Source: Guillardia theta CCMP2712 | Taxonomy: Eukaryota > Cryptophyceae > Pyrenomonadales > Geminigeraceae | Length of the DNA stretch: 64,000 bases | Assembly: GCF_000315625.1 (NCBI RefSeq) | Contig: NW_005434666.1 | Location: 481,877-545,876 of the forward strand | Reading direction: 5' to 3' | Shown here: positions 1 to 10,500 of the stretch, in pieces | How positions within the stretch are numbered: position 1 is the first letter of the stretch | Layout: every line of letters begins with the position of its first letter | Made by a program: the position numbers and the translations under genes | The notes under the pieces: generated by a model | What the model was told of the DNA's origin: nothing | Databases searched by the model: none | What the model saw: the letters and a program-made list of their open reading frames with translations, nothing else

Positions 1-724
1 AATACAGCAAATTCCATTTGTAATTGCCTGACAAGTCCCTTAACTCTGGAAAAAGGATGCATGCATTACCTACCATACCACTCCACGAGCTGTCCAGCCA
101 TTCTTGCGTCGAGAATACATCCACCGTTGCATGTTGCTTTGGATCCAAAAGAGCCAACAGCAATTCTGTCCGGGCCAATCGCTAAAGAATGTTGGGATCC
201 TGAACGAATTAAATCAACTTTCGGACAGACTTAAAATTATGCATACCAAAGTAAGTACTTTCATTTACAGTTGATTGGGACGGAAAGATTATTTTTTCGA
301 AATCTGAGGTGTCTTCGATTATCTGTCCATCAGAACATTTTAAGCTGATTATGAAGCAAAATACTCTGACTTCAAAGATGAACTTGAGCAAGCTCAGGTT
401 GCACCTCATTTTAGCTAGACTCAGAGGTGGAAATCATATAACTCGTAGTTCATATCAAAGCAGTGAATCGATCTCAGGCGATTTTTGTATGTTGAGAATC
501 TTACAGTGATGCTTTCATGAATAATGCAAAACTTTGGTATCGATCCCAAATCTTTTCAATGCTTCTCCCACACCGGATTCTGGCGTCAATAATTCACCTT
601 ATCAGGGAAGTAGCATTTCCAAGTTGGTGGCTCGGATCAACTGATCGCTTTCTGGATGCCTGACAGTGCTCGTGCGCAAGAAGGGCACCATGCATTGCCT
701 CGACATTTTGGAGAGAATGCCATG
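1..724. other. Window edge, no supported gene
   Basis: AT-rich sequence with stop codons in all frames. One stretch on the plus strand, about 286-509, follows a plausible acceptor (tttacag) and stays open for some 75 codons, so it could be a 3' exon of a gene starting before the window. It has no recognisable motif and I do not call it. Confidence 0.4.
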
Positions 725-840
725 ACCCGGCCGGTTTTATCGGATCATTGGATAGGGCCGGGAGAAGCCCGCCTCATCAAGCTCTCAGTACCGGGACTCG
801 GATTCGGAAGCGGGATGTCCGGGCCCGGGCAACAGCAAAG
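725..840. repeat. GC-rich intergenic island (copy 1)
   Basis: Abrupt GC-rich patch in AT-rich surroundings with words CCGGCCGG, ATCGGATCATTGG, GGGCCGGG and GGGCCCGGG. It lies about 90 bases upstream of the FkbM gene. It shares vocabulary with eight other islands in this window. Confidence 0.5.
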
Positions 841-926
841 ATGAGGGGAGGTTCCTCTTCTTCACCTGCGACCAGTCATGCCAGGTCTGATGGACCATCG
901 ATAGCAGAGGCGAGTTTCGTGATGGA

Positions 927-2033
927 ATGTGGCTGCCTTGTATTCGGAGTTTCATACGGTTTGCCGTGCTCCTTTCAATCCTGGAGGGAATAGCTTGCGT
1001 TTGTTTTGTTAGTCACGACGTAGAAGAATTCAAGATAATTCTCAGCCAACATCCAACGTCTCCAAGAGCGTGGGAGTTTTTGGGTGATGCCTTGATAAGC
1101 CATGAATGCATGACAGAAGCGCTACTAGCATTCGAGATATCAAATCGAATATACAGATCTTGCATGTGCTCCAGATCTGAGATAGCTGACGAGGCAACTG
1201 CAAGGACGGGAAGCAAGTATCTATCATTGTTGCGGGAGTTCCAAAGGACCGCGAACAACTCGTGCTGCAATGCATCAGTCATTATTGAACAGGGAGGTAA
1301 TGATCCCGTTTTGATAGACGGTCACTTCAATGATGGTGGACTAGAACTTGCTAGAATCGAGGCTTCAGATGCATGTCCATTGTATTTCGGCCAGTGCCAA
1401 CAAAAAAATCCGTTTCTGATTGAACAGCAAGACTTTTTTCTCCATCAGATATTTGGGAACAGAAGGAATGGAATTTTTGTTGACGTAGGATCCACAGATG
1501 GGTTTTCTTTCAGCAATACATTTTTCTTCGAGCAACAACTCAACTGGACGGGGTTGTGTTTTGAACCAAACAAGAACACGTATGATACACTAAAAAGAGT
1601 GCGTAGCCGTTCGAAATGCTACAATGCCTGTGTTGGAAACGCAACAGGAGTTAAAAAATTCCTGCAATGCACTGGGTACACGAGGATGCTTTCTGGGTTG
1701 CTTGAATGTATGTCGGATGATCACATTAGAAGGATAAATCGCGAGATCAATACTTTCGGTGGATCGAAAAGCATAGTAGATGTGAATGTAGTGACTCTTG
1801 CAGACATTTTTCGACAGCAAAGTTTGGAGAAAGTTGACCTGTTGAGCATTGATACTGAGGGAGCTGAAATACATGTTTTGCGTGGAATCGACTGGAGTCT
1901 GATAACCATTTCCATAATTATACTGGAAATGCTAGACAGAAATAGCCAAGAATCACAAGAAATTATCGATTTTCTCCTTGAACGCGGATATACACAGGTT
2001 GGATATGTTTGCCAAGATGTTGTTTTCAGGTAA
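927..2033 (+). CDS. FkbM-type SAM-dependent methyltransferase with N-terminal membrane leader
   Basis: A 368-residue intronless protein. Residues 1-30 (MWLPCIRSFIRFAVLLSILE...) are hydrophobic and look like a signal peptide or signal anchor, which points to the secretory route. Residues about 40-75 (SPRAWEFLGDALISHE, then MTEALLAFEISNRIY) resemble one or two degenerate TPR helices. The C-terminal half has the FkbM methyltransferase pattern: GIFVDVGSTDGFSFSNT (about 181-197, SAM-binding motif I), GLCFEPNKNTYDTLK (acidic motif) and VDLLSIDTEGAEIHVLRG (the diagnostic IDTEG block). Known FkbM enzymes O-methylate sugars or small molecules; the substrate here cannot be read. The first ATG with a full leader was used as the start. 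In contrast to its intron-rich neighbours it has no intron, which could reflect transfer or retroposition, but that is only an inference. Confidence 0.85.
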   Translation: MWLPCIRSFIRFAVLLSILEGIACVCFVSHDVEEFKIILSQHPTSPRAWEFLGDALISHECMTEALLAFEISNRIYRSCMCSRSEIADEATARTGSKYLSLLREFQRTANNSCCNASVIIEQGGNDPVLIDGHFNDGGLELARIEASDACPLYFGQCQQKNPFLIEQQDFFLHQIFGNRRNGIFVDVGSTDGFSFSNTFFFEQQLNWTGLCFEPNKNTYDTLKRVRSRSKCYNACVGNATGVKKFLQCTGYTRMLSGLLECMSDDHIRRINREINTFGGSKSIVDVNVVTLADIFRQQSLEKVDLLSIDTEGAEIHVLRGIDWSLITISIIILEMLDRNSQESQEIIDFLLERGYTQVGYVCQDVVFR

Positions 2034-2331
2034 CTCTTGTGTGGGCTTCGTACACAACGACATTTTGACTTGTTTCAGGCACTCTGAATTTCAAGACGCG
2101 TCAGATTTGAAAAGGTCTTGCGTTCCTGAGGATCTTTAGTTGTAGGCAGAATTCTTTCAATCAATCATCACACATTTTCGACCTCAGCGTCAGCTTACGC
2201 TCAGGCATATTATTTGAAATTGCATTAGTCACGTCTGTTGAACCTGTATGCAAACTTTACTTTAGTAACTTGAAAAACGATTGTGCTTCACATGCTGTTT
2301 ATGATTATGTTTTCCAAACTTTTCATTGAGA
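2034..2331. other. Intergenic, 3' ends of two convergent genes
   Basis: AT-rich spacer between the FkbM stop and the stop of the minus-strand gene. I see no repeat or RNA gene in it. Confidence 0.5.
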
Positions 2332-3105
2332 TTAGTTTTCACGTAACATCGCAGTGATAACATTCATGAAGGGATTAAACAATCGGCGGTCTACAAAGAA
2401 TAAGAATGGTTCTAAAGCATAAACAGCAAGAACATGATCAATATTCCTAAAGCTCCATGTTACGATTGTAGGAGCACTTTTTGAAGCGTTGGATTTTCCA
2501 GGAACAATTTGGCAGTGTTGAGCACACTGATTCACGCACTTTAACTTCTCACAATCGTCGCGGAACCTGATTACAAACGAATCCAAGCCCCTCAAGACCA
2601 TATCAAGAATGCTGTCAAGTGTTGAAGAGTTATGATTCGTTGGCGCTGTCAACTTTCGGCTGGTGGGTTCATTCGATTTGCAGTGTTCATCAAACGAGAT
2701 TTCATCAAAATTACTTCTGTTGAGATTCTGAGGCTTTATGGTATCCTGGATGGCAGAAACCATCCTGATATTCCAGTCATCTGGGCTGATCTCACTTTCT
2801 TCAGAGGTTAGCGATCTCAGATCTGTGTCTGCCGCGCTCTGAGCTGGAGAATCATTCAAGTTCAGAAGCAGTCTGCATGGAGACTCATCGAATTGATCCG
2901 AAGGTTTTGGAAGAAGCGGTGACAACTCTCTACCACTTTCAGCATCCACAAAGAAATCTTCTTTGTCGATCTTTTGTCCATCGTCTATGCATCTCTGCAT
3001 CATGCTGATCTTGTGAAGCATAATGAACTCCGCATCTCCAATCTCCATGTTCAATTTGCCCTGTACTACCCACCCATCTTCCCACTTTACCACCCCTGCC
3101 GACAA
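2332..3105 (-). CDS. Hypothetical protein, no recognised domain
   Basis: A 257-residue uninterrupted reading frame starting MSAGVVKWEDGWVVQG. The middle (about 60-150) is Ser/Asp/Glu-rich and looks disordered. The C-terminal 90 residues are more structured, with four cysteines (KLKCVNQCAQHC region) and aromatic/aliphatic segments (HVLAVYALEPFLFFVDRRLF) that could form buried helices or a small fold. No family is recognised. Support comes from its length, the well-placed ATG and the absence of a better frame; intron-free structure is plausible but an upstream exon cannot be excluded. Confidence 0.6.
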   Translation of the reverse strand: MSAGVVKWEDGWVVQGKLNMEIGDAEFIMLHKISMMQRCIDDGQKIDKEDFFVDAESGRELSPLLPKPSDQFDESPCRLLLNLNDSPAQSAADTDLRSLTSEESEISPDDWNIRMVSAIQDTIKPQNLNRSNFDEISFDEHCKSNEPTSRKLTAPTNHNSSTLDSILDMVLRGLDSFVIRFRDDCEKLKCVNQCAQHCQIVPGKSNASKSAPTIVTWSFRNIDHVLAVYALEPFLFFVDRRLFNPFMNVITAMLREN

Positions 3106-3182
3106 CGTCTACCGTTGAGCAAGCGGCAATTTCAAAACAACCTAATCATTGGAGCTTATTTTTAATCAAATTTTAGTCTACT

Positions 3183-3325
3183 AGTTCACGCCGCGGGCCG
3201 AGCCGGCCCTGGCAGCGGCCGCCGACTCCGCCGAGACTCCGACGCTGTACTAGAGTCACTGAGTCACATGGTCACCGGGTCGCCAGGCTGAGGCCCCGGC
3301 AGGCGGCCCGGCCGGATAGAAGCGG
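3183..3325. repeat. GC-rich intergenic island (copy 2)
   Basis: About 140 bases that are very GC-rich in an AT-rich region. It contains GAGCCGGCCC, two GAGTCAC words in tandem (gagtcactgagtcac), CACCGGGTCG and GGCCCGGCCGG. It lies between the start of the hypothetical gene and the 3' end of the PDZ gene. Confidence 0.55.
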
Positions 3326-3672
3326 CGGCTTCTTAAATTGATCAAAGTAACTTAGTAAGTCGCAGCCAAATAAAGTTCGTCAGACAGAGAGTCGTGCAGG
3401 ATCATTCATTATCCAATCAGTGCCGTACTAGACTTTAGAAGAAGTTACAATTTCTACCGTAGTTCCCACGGGTCCCCACAACATAGAGTCGACTTCCTCT
3501 TCATTCAAGTTGATCACGCTGCAAGTTTCGAGCAGAAAAAACTGGATGAGAAGTCGCACCGCAAAGGAAAAGATTGCTTCACCTCTTGCCATCGATTAGA
3601 TGCACTTGATCTCCTAGCCTGATGAATCTTTCGTCGCCTCTCATCCTCACCTGCCGTGTATTTTTTCAGCTA

Positions 3673-5238
3673 CTATGAATCCACAACCTGTAAGAAGATG
3701 CATGGAAACCATCATTTTCTAGAAGCAGTAACTAAAAAGCTCAAAAACCATGTACAGAGTATTTGAATCTCAGAGTCCCAAGAATTCAAGCCCAATACCT
3801 GAGGAAATATGTTCGAGATCAAATATTTCTTGTTTTTTCTGGACAAGACAAGACCCACAACACCAACTGAATCCCTGCAAACATGATTTTTTGTCAGTAG
3901 CAGGAAAGCTGCAGAAATAAATGACCTTGTCATTGATAACTTTCTAATGCAGAAGTTTCGTTCTGCTACCACACTCACAACTTGACTGGGAGCAAATGTG
4001 AAAATTCGAACATTATTCCATTCAAGCCTCACTTTGTTCTTGCTTGTCTGTACGTGATGGAAATCTTAGATCCTTTTTCACCAGCAACGAAAGCGGCAAT
4101 CTCTGCTGATCCCATTTCGGATACAGCACGTCCGTCAAATTGTGTGATTTCGTCGCCCTTCTTGATGAGATTCCTCAGCGAACTCAGCGATGCAACATCC
4201 GACACCACAAGCTTCTTGATGCGGCGAGTTTTGGATGATGACTCAACTTCATCCATGGCAAGCCCGAGTCCAAAAGACGAAGACAAGCAAGTAGTTTCAA
4301 CAAAGTCATTCCTCGAAATCAGCAAAGAGAGCGAACTTCCAGTCTGCCCTTTCAGCATGTTTTCAACTACTTCGGCATCCAGAAATTCGATCCTAGGACG
4401 GAACATTGTCAAGAAAAAACTTGTCGTCTGCGAGATTGAGAGCGACCTGTTACCATCAATCGAGTGTACATAGTCTCCCGCCTCAACAATTTGCTCCGTC
4501 ATCGTCTAAGCACGATATCAATTTCACAATCAATGCGGCAAGACTTGGAATGAGAGATAAGAAATAAGGTTGAGGAAATTATTTTGGATTGTGATCTAAG
4601 GATGAAAATACTACAATACTTACTGATCGAGCAACCGAATGGATGTAATACGGCCTCCCGGGAACTTTTTTCAAATTTAATCCTACTTTTCCGTTCACCC
4701 TTGCAAAGAAAAGTCAGGCAAATCATCTTGCAATGTGTTCGTGAAACCTTTTTAATTCGATCGCCTCCATGTTTGCTTCCTGGATTCACAAAATTCTCAG
4801 TTCGTGATTGATGGCATTCGAATGTACCTGAGCCCCTATGCCACATTTGGAACCGACTGTCTCTGGTTGCTCCCTCATCCGCTGTGACGCCTCCCCGCTG
4901 TGTTCTGATGTTTTTGTATCGTTTGATTCAACTGAGTGCATATTGTCTTTTGGTGATACTTGTTCGCCCTCGTTGTTTTGTTCCTGGAAAGCTCCATTCG
5001 AGCTACGTTTGCCTGAGCCCTGCCTCTTTTCTCCTTCATTTCCATCTGAACCGTGGCTGGTCCTATCCTTTTCAACCTGGGAGAAGCTCTGCAAGCTAAC
5101 TTCCATTTTTGTATTCATCAATGCCCGATATTCTTTCGGGAACTCCACCATGCTTGGCCTTTGTGAGAACTCCACGCTAACGGGTTCTTCAGTGCTGCCC
5201 TGAACCATCCTTGTTGGGATGGCAGGAGGATCTGCCAT
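3673..5238 (-). CDS. PDZ-domain protein, four predicted exons
   Basis: Exon 1 (5238 to about 4829) begins MADPPAIPTRMVQGSTEEPV and is polar and probably disordered (Lys/Glu/Ser/Gln-rich). A roughly 320-base intron (gtacattcg...gcttag) leads to exon 2 (about 4507-4050). Exon 2 starts with VEAGDYVHSIDGN, itself like the end of a PDZ fold, and then carries a clear PDZ domain: GLGLAMDEVES, IKKLVVSDVASLSSL, IKKGDEITQFDGRAV and GSKISIT. Splicing at AC|gtacag to ttgcag|GGATTC gives T-D-S-V-G-V-V-G-L-V-L-S-R-K-N, the start of a further PDZ-like unit. A last tiny exon ends in VVDS and a stop. The chain of in-phase junctions supports one gene. Role: presumably binding short C-terminal peptides of partner proteins. 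The terminal PDZ unit is incomplete, so there may be another exon that I have missed. Confidence 0.55.
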
Positions 5239-5724
5239 CTCCCCTTGTAAAACAGATTACTGTACCTTAGGTGGTAGTCTGAGCAAGAAGAAGTGCCGCT
5301 TAGACCAGGATAAATGTCAGAAATCACGAGATACATGAATCAAGTGTCATATGTTCAGTTTCACGAATCTGCAAGCGTACACTGATTTCTTCTAATCCCA
5401 TGTATTCTGCCTCAAAGAAGGTGAAGGATAGCGTCCTACATCAATGCCCTCTATATTTCCAGCCATCACCTTCTCTCTCTACCTTTCTCCTTCCCCATCC
5501 CTCCCTCACATTCTCGAATGACCACATAGAGAGCCGCTATTAACAGAGCGGGGGTACGCAGAGGGGCCAGCAGGGGGGTACGCCAGGGGGTACGCCGGAT
5601 GTACGCTGGCAGGAAGGCAGGGAGTCGCATGATATCGTTTTTTAGCATCGGAAGGTCTGGAAGCAACGGGCGAACATGGTGAGAGCGCGGGAGAAGAGTG
5701 AACGAAAGATTGGAGAAGATCGAT
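5239..5724. other. Divergent intergenic region with short GGGGTACGC repeats
   Basis: Spacer between the PDZ gene (-) and DPCD (+), presumably holding both promoters. Around 5550-5605 there are imperfect direct repeats of GGGGTACGC (gggggtacgcaga, ggggggtacgcc, gggggtacgcc, gatgtacgctgg). No TATA box or other regulatory site can be defended. Confidence 0.4.
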
Positions 5725-6783
5725 ATGGCCATGATGGCATCCATGATGCTTGTGTGAATGATCAATCGAATCTAGAGTTGAGACATGTTAAGGTTTCAAT
5801 ATCTTCATCATGAATCCTTATTCGCTTGATGGAGTGATACTTGTTGAACTTGAATTTAGATCGCCAAAATTCAGGATGATCTATATTCGTTGACTTGTAA
5901 GCAGTACAAACCTGGCGGGAAATCCACAGCTATTATTTCCGAAGGCCGAAAGAAGGTTCATACAGCTTGGGAGGATGGATTTGAGCAAGTATACAATTCC
6001 TGCATTGCGTTTTTTTGTCCACCATATCTGAGCTTGATCACATTAAAATTAGGTTGAAGAGTACGATTTGACAACAGACCAGCTGCTTTTGCGTAAGGTT
6101 GAAAGCTCTATCAGCGTTAGCACCCCTACGTATACATGCTGATTCGCAACAGGTTCGGCAAGAGGCCCCGACTGGGCGAGAAGCCAAATGGGTTGTTGAG
6201 GTTGGCGAGGCAAACGAAGCTAATGCACAAGGTCAACCATGATCATGAACTCTCATAGCTCTTGCATAAAAGTATTGTTCCTTCAGGCGAAGGCCTGACG
6301 ATTTCGGCAAGCAGCGATCAGCCTATTATGGTTAGGAGGGATACAAAAGAAAACTTCCAGTGGAGAGTACGCAATATCCCTTATCCACTGGAGGTCTACC
6401 AAATTACGGTAGATGAGAATGCAAATCAAATCATTGTGCGCACAAGCAACAAGAAGTGGTTCAAGCGGATAAGCGTCCCTGATATGGACCGAATGCACCT
6501 GAAGCTGGTGCAGAGTAACGTAAGTACATGAATTTCTCGACTATTTCTTCTCAGCCCGTGATTCCGAGATCCGTGATTCCCCAGGTGTCGTTTACTCATG
6601 CTAATCGGACTCTTGTCATTTCTTATGCAAAACCAGCAAGCATTTTGGAGGTGTGTGTTTGACTTCAACTCCTCAATGTGTTTGTGAGAATCGCTCATCC
6701 AGGCGGAAGCGGCTCGTCGCCAGGAAAGAGCTACGATGAAGTGTGGAGCAAATGAGGGAGATATTGATTGCAAGCAGCAATAG
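5725..6783 (+). CDS. DPCD: DPCD homologue (cilia/flagella-associated protein)
   Basis: Seven or more short exons splice in phase into a protein that follows animal DPCD almost domain for domain. Blocks seen are EGRKKVHTAWEDG, VEEYDLTTDQLLLRK, REAKWVVEVGE, MVRRDTKENFQWRVRNIPYP, YQITVDENANQIIVRTSNKK, ISVPDMDRM, VSFTHANRTLVISYAKP and a C-terminus ending EGDIDCKQQ. Human DPCD has the same order (RRKVHY, EEYDEKT, RKDTKMSFQWRIRNLPYP, IIVRTTNKKYYKK, FAHANCTLIISYQKP, GDCK). DPCD is linked to ciliogenesis and works with the R2TP/HSP90 assembly route, so the host probably builds a flagellum. The first exon is the weakest part. The ATG at 5725 gives MAMMASMML joined in phase to IAKIQDDLYS through a roughly 110-base intron; an in-frame upstream exon remains possible. 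Confidence 0.88.
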
Positions 6784-6835
6784 ACAGAAAAACGAATGCT
6801 TTCGCTTACCTAAACTAGGCTACAGCCGCTGAACT

Positions 6836-6985
6836 TCCAGTACCGTCCTGTCACCCGACCGTACGGAACGACGCGCCGACATCAGACAAGGTGATCTGAT
6901 CGGACTGAGGTCGGGCACTCAGTCCCGCAACGGGCCGGGCGGCTCACCGGGCCAGCGGCCACGGTACTGCCGGGCTCATCAAGGT
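6836..6985. repeat. GC-rich intergenic island (copy 3)
   Basis: Begins at gtaccgtcctgtcacccgac and contains TCTGATCGGACTGAGG, ACTCAGTCC, GGGCCGGGCGG and CACCGGGCC. It lies 50 bases after the DPCD stop and is followed within 30 bases by an AT run (ttattttttattttt) and then a G-rich tract. Confidence 0.55.
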
Positions 6986-7014
6986 TGATTATTTTTTATT
7001 TTTTATTTTTAAAA

Positions 7015-7145
7015 AAGGAATGGGTGGGTGTGACCGAGGGATGAGGGGGGTAGGGTAGGGCCCAAACTCAGTTTTGTGAGAACCCCTGGCGTAGAGGTTG
7101 ACGCATTAGGCTAAGTATGGGGGGTAGGGTACACAAGGGTTGCTG
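7015..7145 (+). repeat. G-rich GGGTAGGGT tract
   Basis: G-rich on the plus strand: ggaatgggtgggtgtgacc, gaggggggtagggtaggg, tatggggggtagggtacac. Runs of at least three G separated by short loops could form G-quadruplexes. It sits next to GC island copy 3. Confidence 0.55.
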
Positions 7146-7584
7146 AGAGTTTTTGGAAGGGGAGCTGTCCATGAAGAATCAGTGCGAAAATGGCTAGATC
7201 CGTGAAGTCTAAACGGATGAGGGGCAGATGAGAAGAAAATGATCAGGAGAAGACACGAAGAGAGAGAAACAAAAAGATCTATCATCTCAAATCTGCTCGA
7301 CTGATGGAGGCTACCTCCTTGAAGGGGAATCTTGACTGAGAGATTTGATGCAGCTTGGTACTCAAGTCGCACCAATTGCTGTTCTGCGATCATCTTTGCC
7401 TTGGGAAATTGCACACCCTTGAATCAGACAGAAAGCTGAACGCGAGCCATGTTGTATGTGAACAGGATCTGGTTTTAGGACTGTAACCACTTCTGTACCT
7501 GATTCTGGCTCAAGCATCATTCCAACAACTGAAACACAGTGTGAGATGCAAGTCGGTGCAGAGCTGACGACAAATCATTCGATA
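7146..7584. other. Upstream region of the WDR44-like gene
   Basis: No repeat or gene is supported here; it probably holds the promoter and 5' UTR of the WD40 gene. Confidence 0.4.
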
Positions 7585-10500
7585 ATGTCAGCTCTGTCTG
7601 AAGAAGAAGATTTCTATAGCTGCGATGAAGCAGGATCAACAGTCTCTTCTTCACTGCGGCGACATCGGAGCAGTGGTTTGAGCTCGCTTTCCAACTCTCC
7701 AATCACATCCCCGAGCCCGCACAGGGAACGCGAGCACACAGAGCGTGAGAGTGAAGTACCGAAACTATCGAGGAAGTTTGGCACCACGATATCAAGCTCT
7801 GATGAAGATGCACAAGATCAAGAAATGATGGGAGAAGGCAGAAATGTTCACAGCAGCGACGCGCTCGAAAACAATGTACGAATTCAAACAACTCTCAGAT
7901 GTTCTTTTTGCTGATCAGTTCTGTTGCCATGTCAGAATTTTCGGATTTCGCTCATTCAACGCAGAAACAGTAATGGATCTCTTAAACATCTAGTTTGTGT
8001 CAGTAACTCACGTATTACAGGACGCCCTATCAGCATCATCGGCACTGAGGACTTCATGAACGAGGTGATTCCTAGTACGAGTCAAGGTGGCTCTTCTGGA
8101 AATGGCCTCGGGAGCATGTCTGAATACCATGAGAATTCTTCCGCCACTTCGAGGCAACATGAGCTAGGACATCCTCCAACAACATTCTCGTCGTCGAGTC
8201 AGAGTGCTTCTGGTCCTCAAAGTCTATTGCTGTCTTGACCTAGTTACCCTGACTGAAAGCTCTACCAGGGGTAGATGATCTCGTGAGTTGGGGTGTGCAG
8301 TCACGTGCTGAACGGAAAGCCGGGGCCTTGGAAGGAGAGGACTTGATTTTGAGGTAATTATCGCAGTCCGTTTGAAGTGAACCAGCTGACAGCGATCATT
8401 GCAGAAACGTGAAGGGTCACGAAGCGACAGGATCGCAACACTTCGAGATTCGGCACATCCGTAATGCATCAAATGACTCCACCGATAGCAAGAGGTGTCG
8501 GCTTGCTTCGGAACATGTTCTTTTTGTTGAGCTCTGTCCCAATCAGTTCTTCGCGATCAAGCTCTTCCAGCGCCTCACAAAATGCGACCTACTCCCATCG
8601 CAACGCGAGTCAGCAGAAGTGGAAGTTGGGATGGCGGAGTTGGAGAGGTTCTTCCAGCTTTATGGATGGGACCAACCAGTCGAGCATCAAGTCGATGTTC
8701 AGAGTATGGACTTCGACGGTACCAACTTGATTGTGCTTTGGATGCATGAATTGACAATCTGTCTGGAACGTTTCAGATTGACCCCTCGGTGAGCTCAGAT
8801 GGTGCAATCTGGTGTATAAAGTTCGATGTGAAGGGAGAATTTGTTGCAACAGGAGGACAGGTAAGATACATTGCGAAATGTAGAATGGTTGATTGACAGA
8901 ATGATCAGTCAGGGATCATTTGTATATGGGAAGTTGAGCTCCATCAGGAAGTGAGGCCTTGCAGCGATTATTGAATGACATGATGATAATGATATGATGA
9001 GGAGAGGAAGGGGGGGGCGGGGGTGGAAAGGAGGATGGGCTCTGGCACAACATTAACTTCCTTCATTCGGAACCAGGATGGGCAACTGTATAGAAATGAG
9101 TGCAGTGTAGGGCTGAAGAACCGGCTGTTCTGCCGGTACATTGGGCACCTGGGACCGGTGAAGCAGAAGCAGGAGGAGGAGGAGGAGATGACGTGCATGC
9201 AGATTCTTGACATGTCATGGTCAAGAGATTCTCTTTTAGCTTCAGCTTCTGTCGATCAAACGGTCAGGGTAAGTTTTGTGATTGTCAGTATGAATGTTCA
9301 TGCAGTCAAGGAGTTTGAGTTGAGGGGAATGCAGTGATTTGGGTGACGGTTCTACAGTTGTGGCACTTCGAGAGTCAACAGGCACTCAGGGTCTTCAACC
9401 ATAAGGTCGTGAAAGTATGTACAAATGTGGATGCAGCTGACATGGTTTCCGCCTGATTTGCATGTTCGCATCGACTACATCCCCCTCTCCTCCTTGTTCT
9501 GCTTCTTTTGCTATTGCAGGATTTCGTAACTAGTGTTGTCTTTCATCCTATTAACGAGAAATTTATCATCACTGGTAACTTCTTGCTGCTGACTGCTGGT
9601 TCATTTACTTTCGTGCAGGATGCTTGGACGGCATGGTCAGGATGTTCGATCTGAAGCCTCCGAGTGGAAGGTCTGTAGATGGACTGAGAGGAGCAGCGAG
9701 GAGGGACTTCAGGCAGGAGGGCTGGTTGAGTTGGGGTCCAAGAGATGCCAACGTGGAGGCGGAGAAGGAATAGGATAACATGAGGTGCAGCCTGGGAAAG
9801 AATGTGAGTCAAGCAGACACGAAGGGCGTTGTCACTGGTAGCTGCAAATGTTTTGTATGCTGCTTCTGCATCTCACTGCGTTTCAGCCCTGGCAATCTCA
9901 GAGGATGGAGAAACTTTGGTTGCTGGTGAGTAGCGAGAGGATGGGTTGGGAGACGTTTAACCAGTGTTGGTGTTCAGGTTTGTTCGAGGGCAAGTGCATC
10001 TTTTACCATCTTCTGATGAAGGAGATGAAAGTCAGTTCGTCTCGCATTCTTTGTCATCGCATACAGACTGACACATCTCTCAGATTGAGGATGAGAGGGG
10101 GAAGAGCATCGCCAGCATCAAGGTACACACTTTTTTGCTTCACTGATTTGTCTCGAGCTCCATTTTGTTCTGTTTGATCGTCTCTGATTATCTTTGCGTC
10201 ATTATCAGTCAACCAAAGGAAAGAACTCCAGAGGGCACAAGATTACTGGCCTGCAGTAAACAACCGCCCACTTCCCATTCTCCTCTCTCGTTCCCTCCTC
10301 CTCCCCTTCTCTTCTCTCCGCTCCTCTTGCTGCTCTGACCCTTCTGTCTCCCAACGCAGGTACTATGGAAAGGGCAAGAAGCATGACTCGAACGCGAAGC
10401 TGTTGGTCACTACAGTCGACTCGAGGTTGTTCCCATCCTCCCTCGTAGTCTCTCTTTCTTCGATCTCCTCCACTTCTGCATTCTTGTCGCTCAATCTCAT

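Noticed and set aside
309-509. Frame containing L-R-G-G near its end, like a ubiquitin terminus
   Set aside because: The surrounding sequence has no ubiquitin fold; the match of four residues is chance.
5466-5765. Minus-strand frame with repeated R-T-P-W motifs
   Set aside because: It is produced by the GGGGTACGC repeats and overlaps the predicted first exon of DPCD on the other strand.
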